Below, one piece after another: positions 24,451-33,344 of a DNA stretch of 64,000 nt. How positions within the stretch are numbered: the stretch's first letter is position 1; each line of letters starts with the position of its first letter. Origin of the DNA: Myxococcus virescens (lineage in GTDB: Bacteria; Myxococcota; Myxococcia; Myxococcales; Myxococcaceae). The notes beneath the pieces are model-generated. The model was not told where the DNA came from, searched no databases, and saw nothing but the letters and a program-made list of their open reading frames with translations. Both the position numbers and the translations under genes were made by a program. The stretch covers positions 1,186,862-1,250,861 of the forward strand of contig NZ_FNAJ01000001.1 in the NCBI RefSeq assembly GCF_900101905.1. Direction: 5' to 3'.

Positions 24451-25134
24451 ATGGCCAGCACCTCAGCGGCGAAGGCGAATCGGGCCCTGCCCCAGCGAGC
24501 TCGGAAGGACGAGGACAAGGAAGCGCGGCGGCAGCTCATCCTGGATGAGGCGCTGGCCCTGTATCAGGCGACGTCCTACGCCGAGGTGAAGATGGCGGAC
24601 GTGGCCGGCCGGGCGATGCTGGCCAAGGGCACGGTGTTCCTCTACTTCCCCACGAAGGAGGCGCTGTTCCTGGCGCTGCTGGAGGACCTGCTCTTCGCGT
24701 GGTTCGCCCGGCTGGACGGGCTGCTGGCGGAGGACACGTCGGCCTGGACGGGGCCCCGGCTGGCGCGCACGGTGGCCGAGTCGCTGGAGGGCGAGGAGGC
24801 CCTGACGCGGCTGCTCGCGCTGCTGCAGACGGTGCTGGAGCAGAACGTGACGGCCGAGCAGCTCCGCCCGTTCAAGGAGCGGCTGCTGGCGGCGCTGCTC
24901 CGCGCGGGCACACGGGTGGAGCAGCGGCTGCCCTTCCTCCATGCCGGAGAAGGCCCGCGCTTCTTCATCCACCTGCACGCGCTGGTGACGGGCCTCCGGC
25001 AGATGGCGGACGTGGCGCCGGTGGCGCGCGAGGTGCTGGAGGCACTGCCCCACCTGGCGCCGCTGCGCGTCGACTTCACCGCCGAGCTGACGACGGCCCT
25101 CACCACCCTTCTTCGCGGATTGGAGTCCCGCTGA
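24451..25134 (+). CDS. TetR-family transcriptional regulator
   Basis: The 227-residue protein has a TetR N-terminal helix-turn-helix at about 27-73: RRQLILDEALALYQATSYAE, VKMADVAGRAMLAKGTVFLY then FPTKEALFLALL. The C-terminal ligand domain is helical and diverse, as usual. The gene lies directly behind a perfect palindrome and 29 bp before two aldehyde dehydrogenase genes, so it most likely represses itself and them until an aldehyde- or acyl-type ligand binds. It is divergent from the PLD-like gene, which may be under the same operators. Confidence 0.9.
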   Translation: MASTSAAKANRALPQRARKDEDKEARRQLILDEALALYQATSYAEVKMADVAGRAMLAKGTVFLYFPTKEALFLALLEDLLFAWFARLDGLLAEDTSAWTGPRLARTVAESLEGEEALTRLLALLQTVLEQNVTAEQLRPFKERLLAALLRAGTRVEQRLPFLHAGEGPRFFIHLHALVTGLRQMADVAPVAREVLEALPHLAPLRVDFTAELTTALTTLLRGLESR

Positions 25135-25163
25135 GGCTCCTTTCCCACCCCCTGGAGAACCCC

Positions 25164-26615
25164 ATGCTCGAAGCAACGTCTCAAGCCAGCACGCAGCCCA
25201 CCGCCGACACCGAGCGCATCCGCGCGGTGTTCGAAGCCCAGCGCGCGCACCGCTGGACGATGTCCCGCACCACGGCCGCCGAACGCATCGCCCGGCTGAA
25301 GCGGCTGCGCGAAGCCATCATCGCCCGCCGCGCGGAGCTGGCGGACGCCATCCACGCGGACTTCCGCAAGCCCGCGGTGGAGGTGGAGCTGACGGAGCTG
25401 CACCCCACGCTGGAGGAGCTGAACCACACGGTGCGGCACCTCAAGTCGTGGATGAAGCCCATGCGGGTGGGCACGCCGATGCTGCTGGCGGGCTCGTCCA
25501 GCCACGTGCGCTACGAGGCGCGCGGCACGGTGCTGCTGCTGTCGCCGTGGAACTACCCCTTCAACCTGCTGGTGTCGCCGCTGGTGGCCGCCATCGCCGC
25601 GGGCAACACCGTCATCTGCAAGCCCAGCGAGAAGACGCCGCACACCTCGCGCTTCCTGGCGCGGCTGGTGAAGGACGTGTTTCCCAAGAACGAGGTGGCG
25701 CTGTTCGAAGGCGGCGCGGAGACGGCGGAGGCGCTGCTGGAGCTGCCCTTCGACCACATCTTCTTCACCGGCAACACGCGCATCGGCCGCAAGGTGATGG
25801 AGGCCGCGGCGAAGCACCTGGCCAGCGTGACGCTGGAGCTGGGTGGCAAGTCGCCCGTCATCGTCGATGAAACGGCGGATGTCGCCGCCGCCGCCGAGCG
25901 CCTGTGCTGGGGCAAGTTCGTCAACGGCGGCCAGACGTGCGTGGCGCCGGACTACGTGTTCGTGCACGCGTCGAAGGAGCGGGCGTTCCTGGACGCGCTC
26001 AAGGCGTCCATCACGCGCTTCTACGGCGATACCGAGCAGGAGCGGCAGGCGAGCCCTGACCTGACGCGGCTGGTGGACCCGGTGGCGTGGCGGCGGGTGA
26101 AGGACCTGCTCGAACGCTCGGTGGCTGCGGGAGCGAAGCTGGAGGTGGGCGGGGAGACGGACGAGCCCTCGCGCTACATCGCGCCCACCGTGCTGTCCGG
26201 CGTGACGGCGGAGAGCCCGGTGATGGAGGGCGAGATTTTCGGACCGGTGCTGCCGGTGCTCACCTTCCAGTCCCGTGAAGAGGTCTACGCGCACATCCGC
26301 GCGGGCGGGAAGCCTTTGGCCCTCTACGTGTTCAGCCAGGACAAGCGGGCGGTGGAAGACATCTTCCAGAACACCACGTCGGGTGGCGCGGTGGTGAACA
26401 ACGTGCTCGTCCACCTCGCGAACCCCAACCTCCCGTTCGGCGGGGTTGGCACCAGTGGCCTGGGGAACTACCACGGCCATTTCGGCTTCAAGACGTTCAG
26501 CCATGAGCGGGCAGTGATGGTTCAGTGGATGAAGTCGCTGGCTTCGGTGTTCTTCCCGCCGTATCGCGGGAAGGCGCAGGAATTGGCCTCCCGCGCGACC
26601 CGGCTGATGGAGTAG
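25164..26615 (+). CDS. Class-3-type aldehyde dehydrogenase (first of tandem pair)
   Basis: This 483-residue enzyme oxidises aldehydes to acids with NAD(P)+. It has the catalytic Cys259 in NGGQTCVAP, the general base Glu225 in LELGGKSP and the substrate-loop motif SPWNYPFNLLVSPL typical of the short ALDH3/fatty-aldehyde dehydrogenase type (about 460-490 residues). The C-terminus (FFPPYRGKAQELASRA) also matches that group. It begins at ATG 25164, 29 bp after TetR, and is followed 38 bp later by a paralogue with the same layout. Fatty or aromatic aldehydes are likely substrates, but this is inferred from family type. Confidence 0.9.
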   Translation: MLEATSQASTQPTADTERIRAVFEAQRAHRWTMSRTTAAERIARLKRLREAIIARRAELADAIHADFRKPAVEVELTELHPTLEELNHTVRHLKSWMKPMRVGTPMLLAGSSSHVRYEARGTVLLLSPWNYPFNLLVSPLVAAIAAGNTVICKPSEKTPHTSRFLARLVKDVFPKNEVALFEGGAETAEALLELPFDHIFFTGNTRIGRKVMEAAAKHLASVTLELGGKSPVIVDETADVAAAAERLCWGKFVNGGQTCVAPDYVFVHASKERAFLDALKASITRFYGDTEQERQASPDLTRLVDPVAWRRVKDLLERSVAAGAKLEVGGETDEPSRYIAPTVLSGVTAESPVMEGEIFGPVLPVLTFQSREEVYAHIRAGGKPLALYVFSQDKRAVEDIFQNTTSGGAVVNNVLVHLANPNLPFGGVGTSGLGNYHGHFGFKTFSHERAVMVQWMKSLASVFFPPYRGKAQELASRATRLME

Positions 26616-26653
26616 GCAACCCAGGCCGGGGCACCTCCGGAAGGAGCCGGGCG

Positions 26654-28093
26654 ATGCGCGTGGTGAAGTTGGAAGAAGCACGGATGCCGGACGGTGTGCA
26701 GGAGGCGTTCGACCGCCTCCATGCGCATCGCTGGGAGGTGGCGCGCCGCGGCATGAAGGAACGGCTGGCCCGGCTGGAGCAGCTCAAGACGCTGCTCGTC
26801 GCCCGGCGCGAGGCCCTGGCCGAGGCGCTCCACGCCGACTTCCGCAAGCCGCGCGCGGAGGTGGAGGCCACCGAGGTCCTCCCCGTCCTGATGGAGTTGG
26901 CCTCCATCCAGAAGCACCTCAAGACGTGGATGAAGCCCCGGAAGGTCTCCACGCCCCTGCTGCTCACCGGCACGTCCAGCCTGGTGCAGTACGAGCCCCG
27001 GGGCGTGGTGCTGGTGATGGCCCCGTGGAACTACCCCTTCCACCTGCTGGTGTCGCCGCTGGTCGCTGCGGTGGCCGCGGGCAACGCCGTCCTGTGCAAG
27101 CCCAGTGAGAAGACGCCCAACACGGCGCGCTTCATCGCGGAGCTGGTGAAGGATGTCTTTCCCCCAGAAGAGGTCGCGGTGGTGGAGGGCGGCCCGGAGG
27201 TGGGCGAGGCGCTGCTGCGGCTGCCCTTCGACCACTTCTTCTTCACCGGCGGGGCCCGCGTGGGCCGGCGGGTGATGGAGGCCGCGGCGAAGCACCTGGC
27301 CAGCGTGACGTTGGAGCTGGGTGGCAAGTCGCCCGTCATCGTCGATGAGACGGCGGATGTCGCCGCCGCCGCCGAGCGCGTGGTGTGGGGCAAGTTCCTC
27401 AACGGCGGACAGACGTGCATCGCCCCCGACCACGTCTGGGTCCACGCGTCGAAGGAAGAGGCGCTGCTGGAGGCGATGAAGGAGGCCCTGGAGCGCTTCT
27501 ACGGCCGCACCGAGGAGGCGCGCCGCGCGAGCCTGGACCTGTGCCGCATGGTGGATGACAGCGCCTTCACGCGGGTGCGCCAGTTGATGGACCGCACCGT
27601 GGAGGCCGGCGCGCGCGTGGTGGTGGGCGGCGGCGTGGGAGCGGAGTCGCGTTACATCGCGCCCACGGTGCTCGCGGACGTGACGCCGGACGCGCCCATC
27701 ATGGCCGAGGAGATTTTCGGACCGGTGCTGCCGGTGCTGCGCTTCGAGTCCCTGGACGAAGTGGTGTCGCACGTGCGCGAGGACGGCAAGCCCCTGGCGC
27801 TCTACGTGTTCAGCAACGACGAGGCCACGGTGGAGCGGCTGCTGCGGGAGACTCGCGCGGGCGGCACGTGCATCAACACGGTGGTGCTGCACAACGTGAA
27901 TCCGAACCTGCCCTTCGGCGGCGTGGGCGCCAGCGGCGTGGGCGCGTATCACGGCGAGACGGGCTTCCGGACCTTCAGCCACGAGCGCGCGGTGCTGCGC
28001 CAGGGGCGCACGTCCCTGGTCCACCTGTTCTTCCCGCCCTTCACGGGCAAGGCGCAGAAGCTGGCGCGGCTGGCGGGGCGGTTGTTCGAATAG
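26654..28093 (+). CDS. Class-3-type aldehyde dehydrogenase (second of tandem pair)
   Basis: The 479-residue paralogue of the preceding enzyme has catalytic Cys255 in NGGQTCIAP, the base glutamate in LELGGKSP and APWNYPFHLLVSPL. It starts at ATG 26654 behind AAGGAG. A 108-bp block (27272-27379) is identical to the upstream gene except for two synonymous bases, while the rest of the gene has diverged clearly, including third positions. The C-terminal FFPPFTGKAQKLARLAG is again ALDH3-like. Two similar enzymes in one operon suggest different chain-length or substrate preferences within one pathway. Confidence 0.9.
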   Translation: MRVVKLEEARMPDGVQEAFDRLHAHRWEVARRGMKERLARLEQLKTLLVARREALAEALHADFRKPRAEVEATEVLPVLMELASIQKHLKTWMKPRKVSTPLLLTGTSSLVQYEPRGVVLVMAPWNYPFHLLVSPLVAAVAAGNAVLCKPSEKTPNTARFIAELVKDVFPPEEVAVVEGGPEVGEALLRLPFDHFFFTGGARVGRRVMEAAAKHLASVTLELGGKSPVIVDETADVAAAAERVVWGKFLNGGQTCIAPDHVWVHASKEEALLEAMKEALERFYGRTEEARRASLDLCRMVDDSAFTRVRQLMDRTVEAGARVVVGGGVGAESRYIAPTVLADVTPDAPIMAEEIFGPVLPVLRFESLDEVVSHVREDGKPLALYVFSNDEATVERLLRETRAGGTCINTVVLHNVNPNLPFGGVGASGVGAYHGETGFRTFSHERAVLRQGRTSLVHLFFPPFTGKAQKLARLAGRLFE

Positions 28094-28168
28094 GCGTGAA
28101 ATGAGAGATGCTCCGGTCCGTAATGCCTGAGACCTCTCTCGCGAAAGACGCCTGCTGGTGAGCCGCAC

Positions 28169-28759
28169 ATGACAGACCCGGGGTCGCCTTCCCCTCTGAC
28201 GGTGGTCCCCGGTGGTGACGGGGGCTTCCTGTCGCGCCTGCCCACGGTGCTGCAACCGCACCGCAGCCTGCTCACCTACTACCTCGTCAGCGCGCTGCTG
28301 GCCGGGCCCGGCTTCCCCATCCTCGGGCTCATCCGCTACTTCAAGTACCAGACGCTGCGCTACACGCTGGACGACGAAGGCATCACCGTCCGCTGGGGCA
28401 TCCTCTTCCGGCGGGAGGTGTCCCTCACCTACGCGCGCATCCAGGACATCCACCTGTCCAGCAACCTGGTGGAACGCTGGCTGGGGCTGGCGCGCATCCA
28501 AATCCAGACGGCGAGCGGCAACTCTCAGGCGGAAATCACCATCGAAGGTGTGCCCGACTTCGGAGCCATGCGGGACTTCCTCTATTCGAAGATGCGGGGA
28601 AGCCGGGAGCGCGCAGTGCCCACGCAGGGGAGCGCACGCGCCATGCCCGCCGGTGACCATGACGCGCTGGCGGCCACGCTCCGCGAGATTGCCGAGGAGG
28701 TGCGCGCCCTGCGGCTCAGCCTGGACAGCGGCGCCACGCGGGAGAAGCAGGATGTCTGA
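28169..28759 (+). CDS. Bacterial PH-domain (DUF304-type) membrane protein
   Basis: The 196-residue protein has two short membrane helices near the N-terminus (LLTYYLVSALLAGPGFPILG and on) followed by a bacterial PH domain: YFKYQTLRYTLDDEGITVRW, GILFRREVSLTYARIQDIHL, then ARIQIQTASGN. This matches YdbS/YdbT-type proteins, which contain DUF304 and are membrane-associated with unknown roles. The C-terminal 50 residues form a predicted coiled coil (LAATLREIAEEVRALRLSLD). Its end overlaps the start of a second PH-domain gene by 8 bp. The start is ATG 28169. Confidence 0.8.
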   Translation: MTDPGSPSPLTVVPGGDGGFLSRLPTVLQPHRSLLTYYLVSALLAGPGFPILGLIRYFKYQTLRYTLDDEGITVRWGILFRREVSLTYARIQDIHLSSNLVERWLGLARIQIQTASGNSQAEITIEGVPDFGAMRDFLYSKMRGSRERAVPTQGSARAMPAGDHDALAATLREIAEEVRALRLSLDSGATREKQDV

Positions 28760-29519
28760 CGCCGCGCCTGCCTGGCTCCTGCGCCTGCTGAAGGTGCCCC
28801 CCGCGCCGCACATCCCCGAAGGCGCGGCGGTTCGCGTGTTCCGCGCCGCCCCGGCCCATCGCCAGCTCCAGTTGCTCCGTTGGGGCCTGCGGCAGGCCGG
28901 CGTCGTGGTGGGCCTGATTTTCACCTGGGTGGCGGTGAAGAACCGGTTCGTCCCGCACCTGCCCTACGCGCACGCGGACACGGTCTTCTTCGTCTTCGAG
29001 ATGTTCGCCTGGCTCGCGTTCGCCGTGCAGGCCCCCATCACCTTCCTGGTGGCGTGGCTCGACTACGAGTACCGCTGGTACATCCTCTCCGACCGCAGCC
29101 TGCGCATCCGGGAAGGGCTCGTCTCCATCCAGGAGAAGACGATGACCTTCGCCAACATCCAGCAGGTCTCCATCCGGCAGAACCCGCTCCAACGGCTGTT
29201 CGGTATCGCCGACGTGAAGGTGGAGACGGCGGGCGGAGGCAGCAAGCGCGGCGCGCAGGACGCGGACGCCTCACACACGGAAGGACTGCACGAGGCCCAC
29301 TTCCGGGGCGTGGACAATCCGGAGGAGATTCGCGACGTCATCATGGCGCGGGTGCGCATGCACCGGGACGCCGGATTGGGCGAGCCGCAGCATCCCGAGC
29401 CGGCGCTGCCCGCGCCCGTGGCCTCCTCGGCCGCGACGCTGGGCGCGGCGAAGGAGCTGCTGGGTGAGATGCGGGCGCTGCGAAGCGCCCTGACGGCCCA
29501 GGGCCGCGTGGAGCCCTGA
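28752..29519 (+). CDS. Bacterial PH-domain membrane protein, partner of preceding gene
   Basis: This 255-residue protein has two membrane helices (about 47-65 and 76-100: LRQAGVVVGLIFTWVAVKNR, FVFEMFAWLAFAVQAPITFL) and a DUF304-type PH domain containing YEYRWYILSDRSLRIREGLV, SIQEKTMTFANIQQVSIRQN and FGIADVKVETAGG. The C-terminus ends in a helical segment similar to its partner (LGEMRALRSALTAQGRVEP). The 8-bp overlap with the preceding gene indicates translational coupling, as in ydbS-ydbT pairs, which suggests a hetero-oligomeric membrane complex. Confidence 0.8.
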   Translation: MSDAAPAWLLRLLKVPPAPHIPEGAAVRVFRAAPAHRQLQLLRWGLRQAGVVVGLIFTWVAVKNRFVPHLPYAHADTVFFVFEMFAWLAFAVQAPITFLVAWLDYEYRWYILSDRSLRIREGLVSIQEKTMTFANIQQVSIRQNPLQRLFGIADVKVETAGGGSKRGAQDADASHTEGLHEAHFRGVDNPEEIRDVIMARVRMHRDAGLGEPQHPEPALPAPVASSAATLGAAKELLGEMRALRSALTAQGRVEP

Positions 29520-29570
29520 GCCGCCGTGAAGCGCGATGTGCCCGGCGGACGCCGGGCCCCTCGCGGTGCT

Positions 29571-31193
29571 TCAGCTCCGCAGACCGGGCGCTTCCTGGCC
29601 GGTGCGCGCGACGTACTCCGTGTAACCACCGCCGTACTGGTGGATGCCCTCGGGCGTCAGCTCCAGCACGCGGTTGGACAGCGCGGCCAGGAAGTGACGG
29701 TCGTGGGAGACGAACAGCATCGTCCCCTCGTAGCGGGAGAGCGCCGTAATCAGCATCTCCTTCGTGGCCATGTCCAGGTGGTTGGTGGGCTCGTCCAGCA
29801 CCAGGAAGTTCGGCGGGTCGAAGAGCATCTTCGCCATGACGAGCCGGGCCTTCTCACCACCGGACAGCACGCGGCACTTCTTCTCCACCTCGTCGCCGGA
29901 GAAGCCGAAGCAGCCGGCCAGCGCCCGCAGCGAGCCCTGACCCGCGCGGGGGAAGGCGTCCTCCAGCGACTGGAACACCGTCCGCTCGCCATCCAGCAGG
30001 TCCATGGCGTGCTGCGCGAAGTAACCCATCTTCACGCTGCCACCCAGCGCCACGTTGCCCGTGTCCGGCTGCGTGGAGCCCGTCACCAGCTTCAGCAGCG
30101 TGGACTTGCCCGCGCCGTTGACGCCCATGACGGCCCAGCGCTCCGTGCGGCGCACCAGGAAGTCCAGCCCCTCGTAGATGATGCGGCTGCCGTAGGCCTT
30201 GTGAACGCCCTTCAGGCTCACCACGTCGTCGCCCGAGCGCGGCGCCGGCTGGAACTCGAAGAGCACCGTCTGGCGCCGCTTGGGCGGCTCCACGCGCTCA
30301 ATCTTCTCCAGCTTCTTCACCCGGCTCTGCACCTGCGCGGCGTGCGAGGCGCGCGCCTTGAAGCGCTCGATGAACTTCAGCTCCTTGGCGAGCATGGCCT
30401 GCTGGCGCTCGAACTGCGCCTGCTGCTGCTTCTCGTTCATCGCCCGCTGCTGCTCGTAGAACTCGTAGTTGCCGGTGTACGTCGACAGCGAGCCGCCGTC
30501 GATCTCCACCACCTTGTTCACGATGCGGTTCATGAACTCGCGGTCGTGCGACGTCATCAGCAGCGCGCCGTCGTAGTTCTTGAGGAACTCCTCCAGCCAG
30601 ATGAGGCTCTCGATGTCGAGGTGGTTGCTCGGCTCGTCGAGCAGCATCGCGTCCGGACGCATCAGGAGGATGCGGGCCAGCGCCACGCGCATCTTCCAAC
30701 CGCCCGACAGCGCGCCCACGTCGCCGTCCATCATCTCCTGGGTGAAGCCCAGGCCCGCGAGAATCTCCCGCGCGCGGCCTTCCAGCGCGTAGCCGCCCAG
30801 CTCCTCGAAGCGCCCCTGGACCAGGCCGTAGCGCTCCACGAGCTTGTCCATGTTGTCCGCCTGGTCCGGGTCGGCCATGGCGGCCTCCAGCTCCTTCAGC
30901 TCGGCGGCCACCGTGCTCACCGGGCCCGCGCCGTCCATCACCTCGGCGGCGGCGCTGCGGCCCTCCATCTCACCCACGTCCTGGCTGAAGTAGCCAATGG
31001 TGACGCCCCGGTCGACCGCGACCTGGCCCTCGTCGGGGTGCTCCTGGCTGGTAATCATCCGGAACAGCGTCGTCTTGCCGGCCCCGTTGGGTCCGACGAG
31101 GCCCACCTTCTCCCCCTTGTGGAGCGCCGCGGAGGCCTCGATGAAGAGAATCTGCTGGCCGTTCTGCTTGCTGATGTTGTCGAGACGAATCAT
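29571..31193 (-). CDS. ABC-F family ATP-binding protein
   Basis: The 540-residue protein has two ABC ATPase domains without membrane helices. The first has Walker A GPNGAGKTT, signature ALSGGWKMR and Walker B AMLLDEPSNHLD; the second GVNGAGKST, LSGGEKAR and FLVLDEPTNHLD. The linker (about 240-310) is a charged helical hairpin (NEKQQQAQFERQQAMLAKEL). The duplicated layout and the NHLD ends are diagnostic of ABC-F, which act on the ribosome as translation factors (YbiT/EttA/Uup type) or antibiotic resistance proteins. The long linker without a C-terminal coiled-coil is most like YbiT. It stands alone, divergent from the B3/B4 gene. Confidence 0.92.
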   Translation of the reverse strand: MIRLDNISKQNGQQILFIEASAALHKGEKVGLVGPNGAGKTTLFRMITSQEHPDEGQVAVDRGVTIGYFSQDVGEMEGRSAAAEVMDGAGPVSTVAAELKELEAAMADPDQADNMDKLVERYGLVQGRFEELGGYALEGRAREILAGLGFTQEMMDGDVGALSGGWKMRVALARILLMRPDAMLLDEPSNHLDIESLIWLEEFLKNYDGALLMTSHDREFMNRIVNKVVEIDGGSLSTYTGNYEFYEQQRAMNEKQQQAQFERQQAMLAKELKFIERFKARASHAAQVQSRVKKLEKIERVEPPKRRQTVLFEFQPAPRSGDDVVSLKGVHKAYGSRIIYEGLDFLVRRTERWAVMGVNGAGKSTLLKLVTGSTQPDTGNVALGGSVKMGYFAQHAMDLLDGERTVFQSLEDAFPRAGQGSLRALAGCFGFSGDEVEKKCRVLSGGEKARLVMAKMLFDPPNFLVLDEPTNHLDMATKEMLITALSRYEGTMLFVSHDRHFLAALSNRVLELTPEGIHQYGGGYTEYVARTGQEAPGLRS

Positions 31194-31378
31194 GTGCGTG
31201 CGGGGGGCCCGGAAGCGGGTGCGGCGCCCTTATGCCACGTAGCCCGCCCCGGAAAGAATGTTCCGAACCCCTGGAAAGCGACTTCTCTTGCATGGGAGCG
31301 GACAGGCGGGGGAGCCCCCGGTCCCAGGCTGGAAGTGGGACCTGCCCCCACTCGCGCCATGGCATACACTGCCGCGCC

Positions 31379-32005
31379 GTGCTGACCGTCGACGCCCACC
31401 CCTCCCTGGACACCCTGGCCTTCACCACCACCTTCCCCGGGCCGCTGGGCGGACTGCCCTCCCCGGAGTGGCTGGTGGCCCTGCTGAAGCCCGGCGCCAC
31501 CGCGCCCCTGTCCAGCGACGACACCGTGCGCGGCGCCATCCGCGACATGCTCCGCCACGGCGGCTACAAGCCCACCGGGCGTGGCAAGCCCGCGTCGGAG
31601 TACCTGGTGCGTGCCTCGGGTGACGGCTCGCTGGGCGCCATCAACCTGGCCGTGGATGCCTGCAACGCGGTGTCCCTGCACAGCGGCCTGCCCATCAGCG
31701 TGGTGGACCTGGACCGGGCCACCGCCCCCTTCCGCGTGGGCGTGGCCCCGGAGGGCGCGCAGTACGTCTTCAACGCGTCCGGGCAGAGCATCGACCTGGC
31801 GGGCCTGCTGTGCCTCTTCGACGCGGAGGGCCCGTGCGCCAACGCCGTCAAGGACGCGCAGCGCACCAAGACGAACGCGGACACCCGCCGCACCCTCACC
31901 GTGCTCTGGGGCGCCAAGGCCCTGGGCGAGCGGACCGCGCGCGCCTTCGACTGGTATCGGGAGCTGCTGGAGCGCGCGGGGGCCACGGTGGAGCGCCTGC
32001 CCTGA
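31379..32005 (+). CDS. B3/B4 tRNA-binding domain protein
   Basis: The 208-residue protein (from GTG 31379) matches the stand-alone B3/B4 domain found in the phenylalanyl-tRNA synthetase beta subunit, with the features YLVRASGDGSLGAINLAVDA, CNAVSLHSGLPISVVDLDRA and TVLWGAKALGERTARAF. Free B3/B4 proteins are thought to edit or sense mischarged tRNA. There is no membrane segment. The open frame extends upstream to 31232 but that part overlaps the divergent ABC-F promoter and has poor codon bias. The outer-membrane protein gene begins 50 bp later. Confidence 0.8.
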   Translation: MLTVDAHPSLDTLAFTTTFPGPLGGLPSPEWLVALLKPGATAPLSSDDTVRGAIRDMLRHGGYKPTGRGKPASEYLVRASGDGSLGAINLAVDACNAVSLHSGLPISVVDLDRATAPFRVGVAPEGAQYVFNASGQSIDLAGLLCLFDAEGPCANAVKDAQRTKTNADTRRTLTVLWGAKALGERTARAFDWYRELLERAGATVERLP

Positions 32006-32055
32006 GAGGCACGGGGGCCCTTGAAACATGCCGGCCGACGGGGCAGACCCGGACC

Positions 32056-32832
32056 ATGGCGGGACGGAAATCCAGCAGGTGGGTGCTGCTGCTCGTGTGG
32101 CTTCATGCGGCGAGCGCGGCGGCGCAGATCGTCAACGTCCAGGCGCTGTTCGACGAGAACACGGGACCGGGGCGCTCGGCGGCCGTGGACCTGGGCGCGG
32201 ACTGGCGCACGGGCAGCACCGACCTCTTCAGCGTGCGCGGCGCCCTGCTGGGCCAGTGGCGCAGCGAGACGCACACCTGGCTGGCCGTCCTCCGGGGGGA
32301 GTACGCCTTCGCCGCCGATGAGGTCATCGTCAGCAAGGTCATGGAGCACGTCCGCTACCGCTACGGATTCACGGAGCGGCTCTCCGGCGAGGTGTTCCTC
32401 CAACACGAGTTCGACAAGTTCCGCCGCATCCAGTTCCGGGCCCTGCTGGGCGCGGGGCCCCGGGTGAGGGTGCTGACCGACAAGAAGGCCACGCTGGTGG
32501 TGGGGCTCGCGCTGATGCTGGAGCACGAGCGCATCCGCCGGGATTCCGAACCGGATGCCGGGGAGTTCCGCACCGACCCGCGCCTGTCCAGCTACGTGCT
32601 GGGGCGGCTGGAGTTCATGGAGAACGTCTTCCTGGTGCAGACGCTCTACGCCCAGCCCCGCGTGACGAACCCCGCCGACATCCGCCTGCTCAACGACACC
32701 ATCTTCGAGGTGAAGCCCAACGAACGCCTCTCGGTGGGCATCGGCTTCAACCTCACCTTCGACAACTCTCCGCCCCTGGGCGTGCCCAAGCTCGACACCC
32801 AGCTGCGGACCTCGGTGGGCATCCGGCTGTAG
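32056..32832 (+). CDS. DUF481-type outer-membrane protein
   Basis: This 258-residue protein has a signal peptide (WVLLLVWLHAASAAAQ, cleaved near residue 21-23) and then alternating amphipathic beta-strands with aromatic girdle residues (YRYGFTERLSGEVFLQHEFD, FRALLGAGPRVRVLTDKKAT, LSVGIGFNLTFDNSPP). This is the pattern of DUF481/YdiY outer-membrane beta-barrels. It ends with a short strand RTSVGIRL. The function is unknown; it may be a small porin or salt-induced protein. Confidence 0.75.
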   Translation: MAGRKSSRWVLLLVWLHAASAAAQIVNVQALFDENTGPGRSAAVDLGADWRTGSTDLFSVRGALLGQWRSETHTWLAVLRGEYAFAADEVIVSKVMEHVRYRYGFTERLSGEVFLQHEFDKFRRIQFRALLGAGPRVRVLTDKKATLVVGLALMLEHERIRRDSEPDAGEFRTDPRLSSYVLGRLEFMENVFLVQTLYAQPRVTNPADIRLLNDTIFEVKPNERLSVGIGFNLTFDNSPPLGVPKLDTQLRTSVGIRL

Positions 32833-32914
32833 CCGCCTTCGTCCCACGAAGTGTGTCACCCGGGCGACAGGAGCCAGCCCTCGCCTGCCTCTCCGCCCAC
32901 ACCCGGCAACGCCC

Positions 32915-32930
32915 CAGTTGTTGGCAACTG
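32915..32930. promoter_or_regulatory. Palindrome upstream of CBS gene
   Basis: CAGTTG-TTGG-CAACTG is a perfect 6-bp inverted repeat, 49 bp upstream of the CBS-domain ATG, followed by an AT-richer stretch containing TACGGT. The position suits an operator; nothing identifies the protein that binds it. Confidence 0.35.
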
Positions 32931-32978
32931 TCTTGCTACGGTGCCTCGCAGGGCAACAACAGGGTGGCGAGGCCGGCG

Positions 32979-33317
32979 ATGACGGAACTGTACGTGGAGC
33001 GCGAGGACACGGTGGCGAAGGCAGTGACGCTCTTCCCCAAGGACACGGTGGTGAGGGCGCTGTCACTGATGCAGCGGTATGGCCTGAGCCGGCTGCCGGT
33101 GGTGGACGACGTGCACGGCGAGCTCATCGGCGACGTGACGGCCGACGACCTCACCCGGGTCTGGCAGCACGCGCCGCTGGCCTGTATGTCGGAAATTCTT
33201 TCACTGAAATCCCTGCGGGTTGAAGACTTGGAGGACGCCACCCGTTGGGGGCCGCGCCTCACCCTGGTCTCCCCCCTGATGGACGTGTACCAGACCAGCA
33301 AACGCTGGGTGCAGTAG
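32979..33317 (+). CDS. Small CBS-domain protein
   Basis: The 112-residue protein has one clear CBS motif (about 20-60: DTVVRALSLMQRYGLSRLPV then VDDVHGELIGDVTADDLTRV). CBS motifs normally come in pairs that bind adenine nucleotides; here the second half (WQHAPLACMSEILSLKSLRV and on) does not match, so it would need to dimerise or is degenerate. The start ATG 32979 is chosen because the upstream part is non-coding in character. It is convergent with the dihydroxyacetone kinase gene (27 bp). Confidence 0.8.
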   Translation: MTELYVEREDTVAKAVTLFPKDTVVRALSLMQRYGLSRLPVVDDVHGELIGDVTADDLTRVWQHAPLACMSEILSLKSLRVEDLEDATRWGPRLTLVSPLMDVYQTSKRWVQ

Positions 33318-33344
33318 GCCGGAAGGCCCGCATCCCGACGGCGC

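Noticed and set aside
24642-26681. 679-codon open frame on the minus strand
   Set aside because: Antisense to the TetR and first aldehyde dehydrogenase genes, which have clear catalytic motifs on the plus strand.
26522-28924. 800-codon open frame on the minus strand
   Set aside because: Antisense to the second aldehyde dehydrogenase and the PH-domain genes, with low-complexity composition; no ribosome site or motif.
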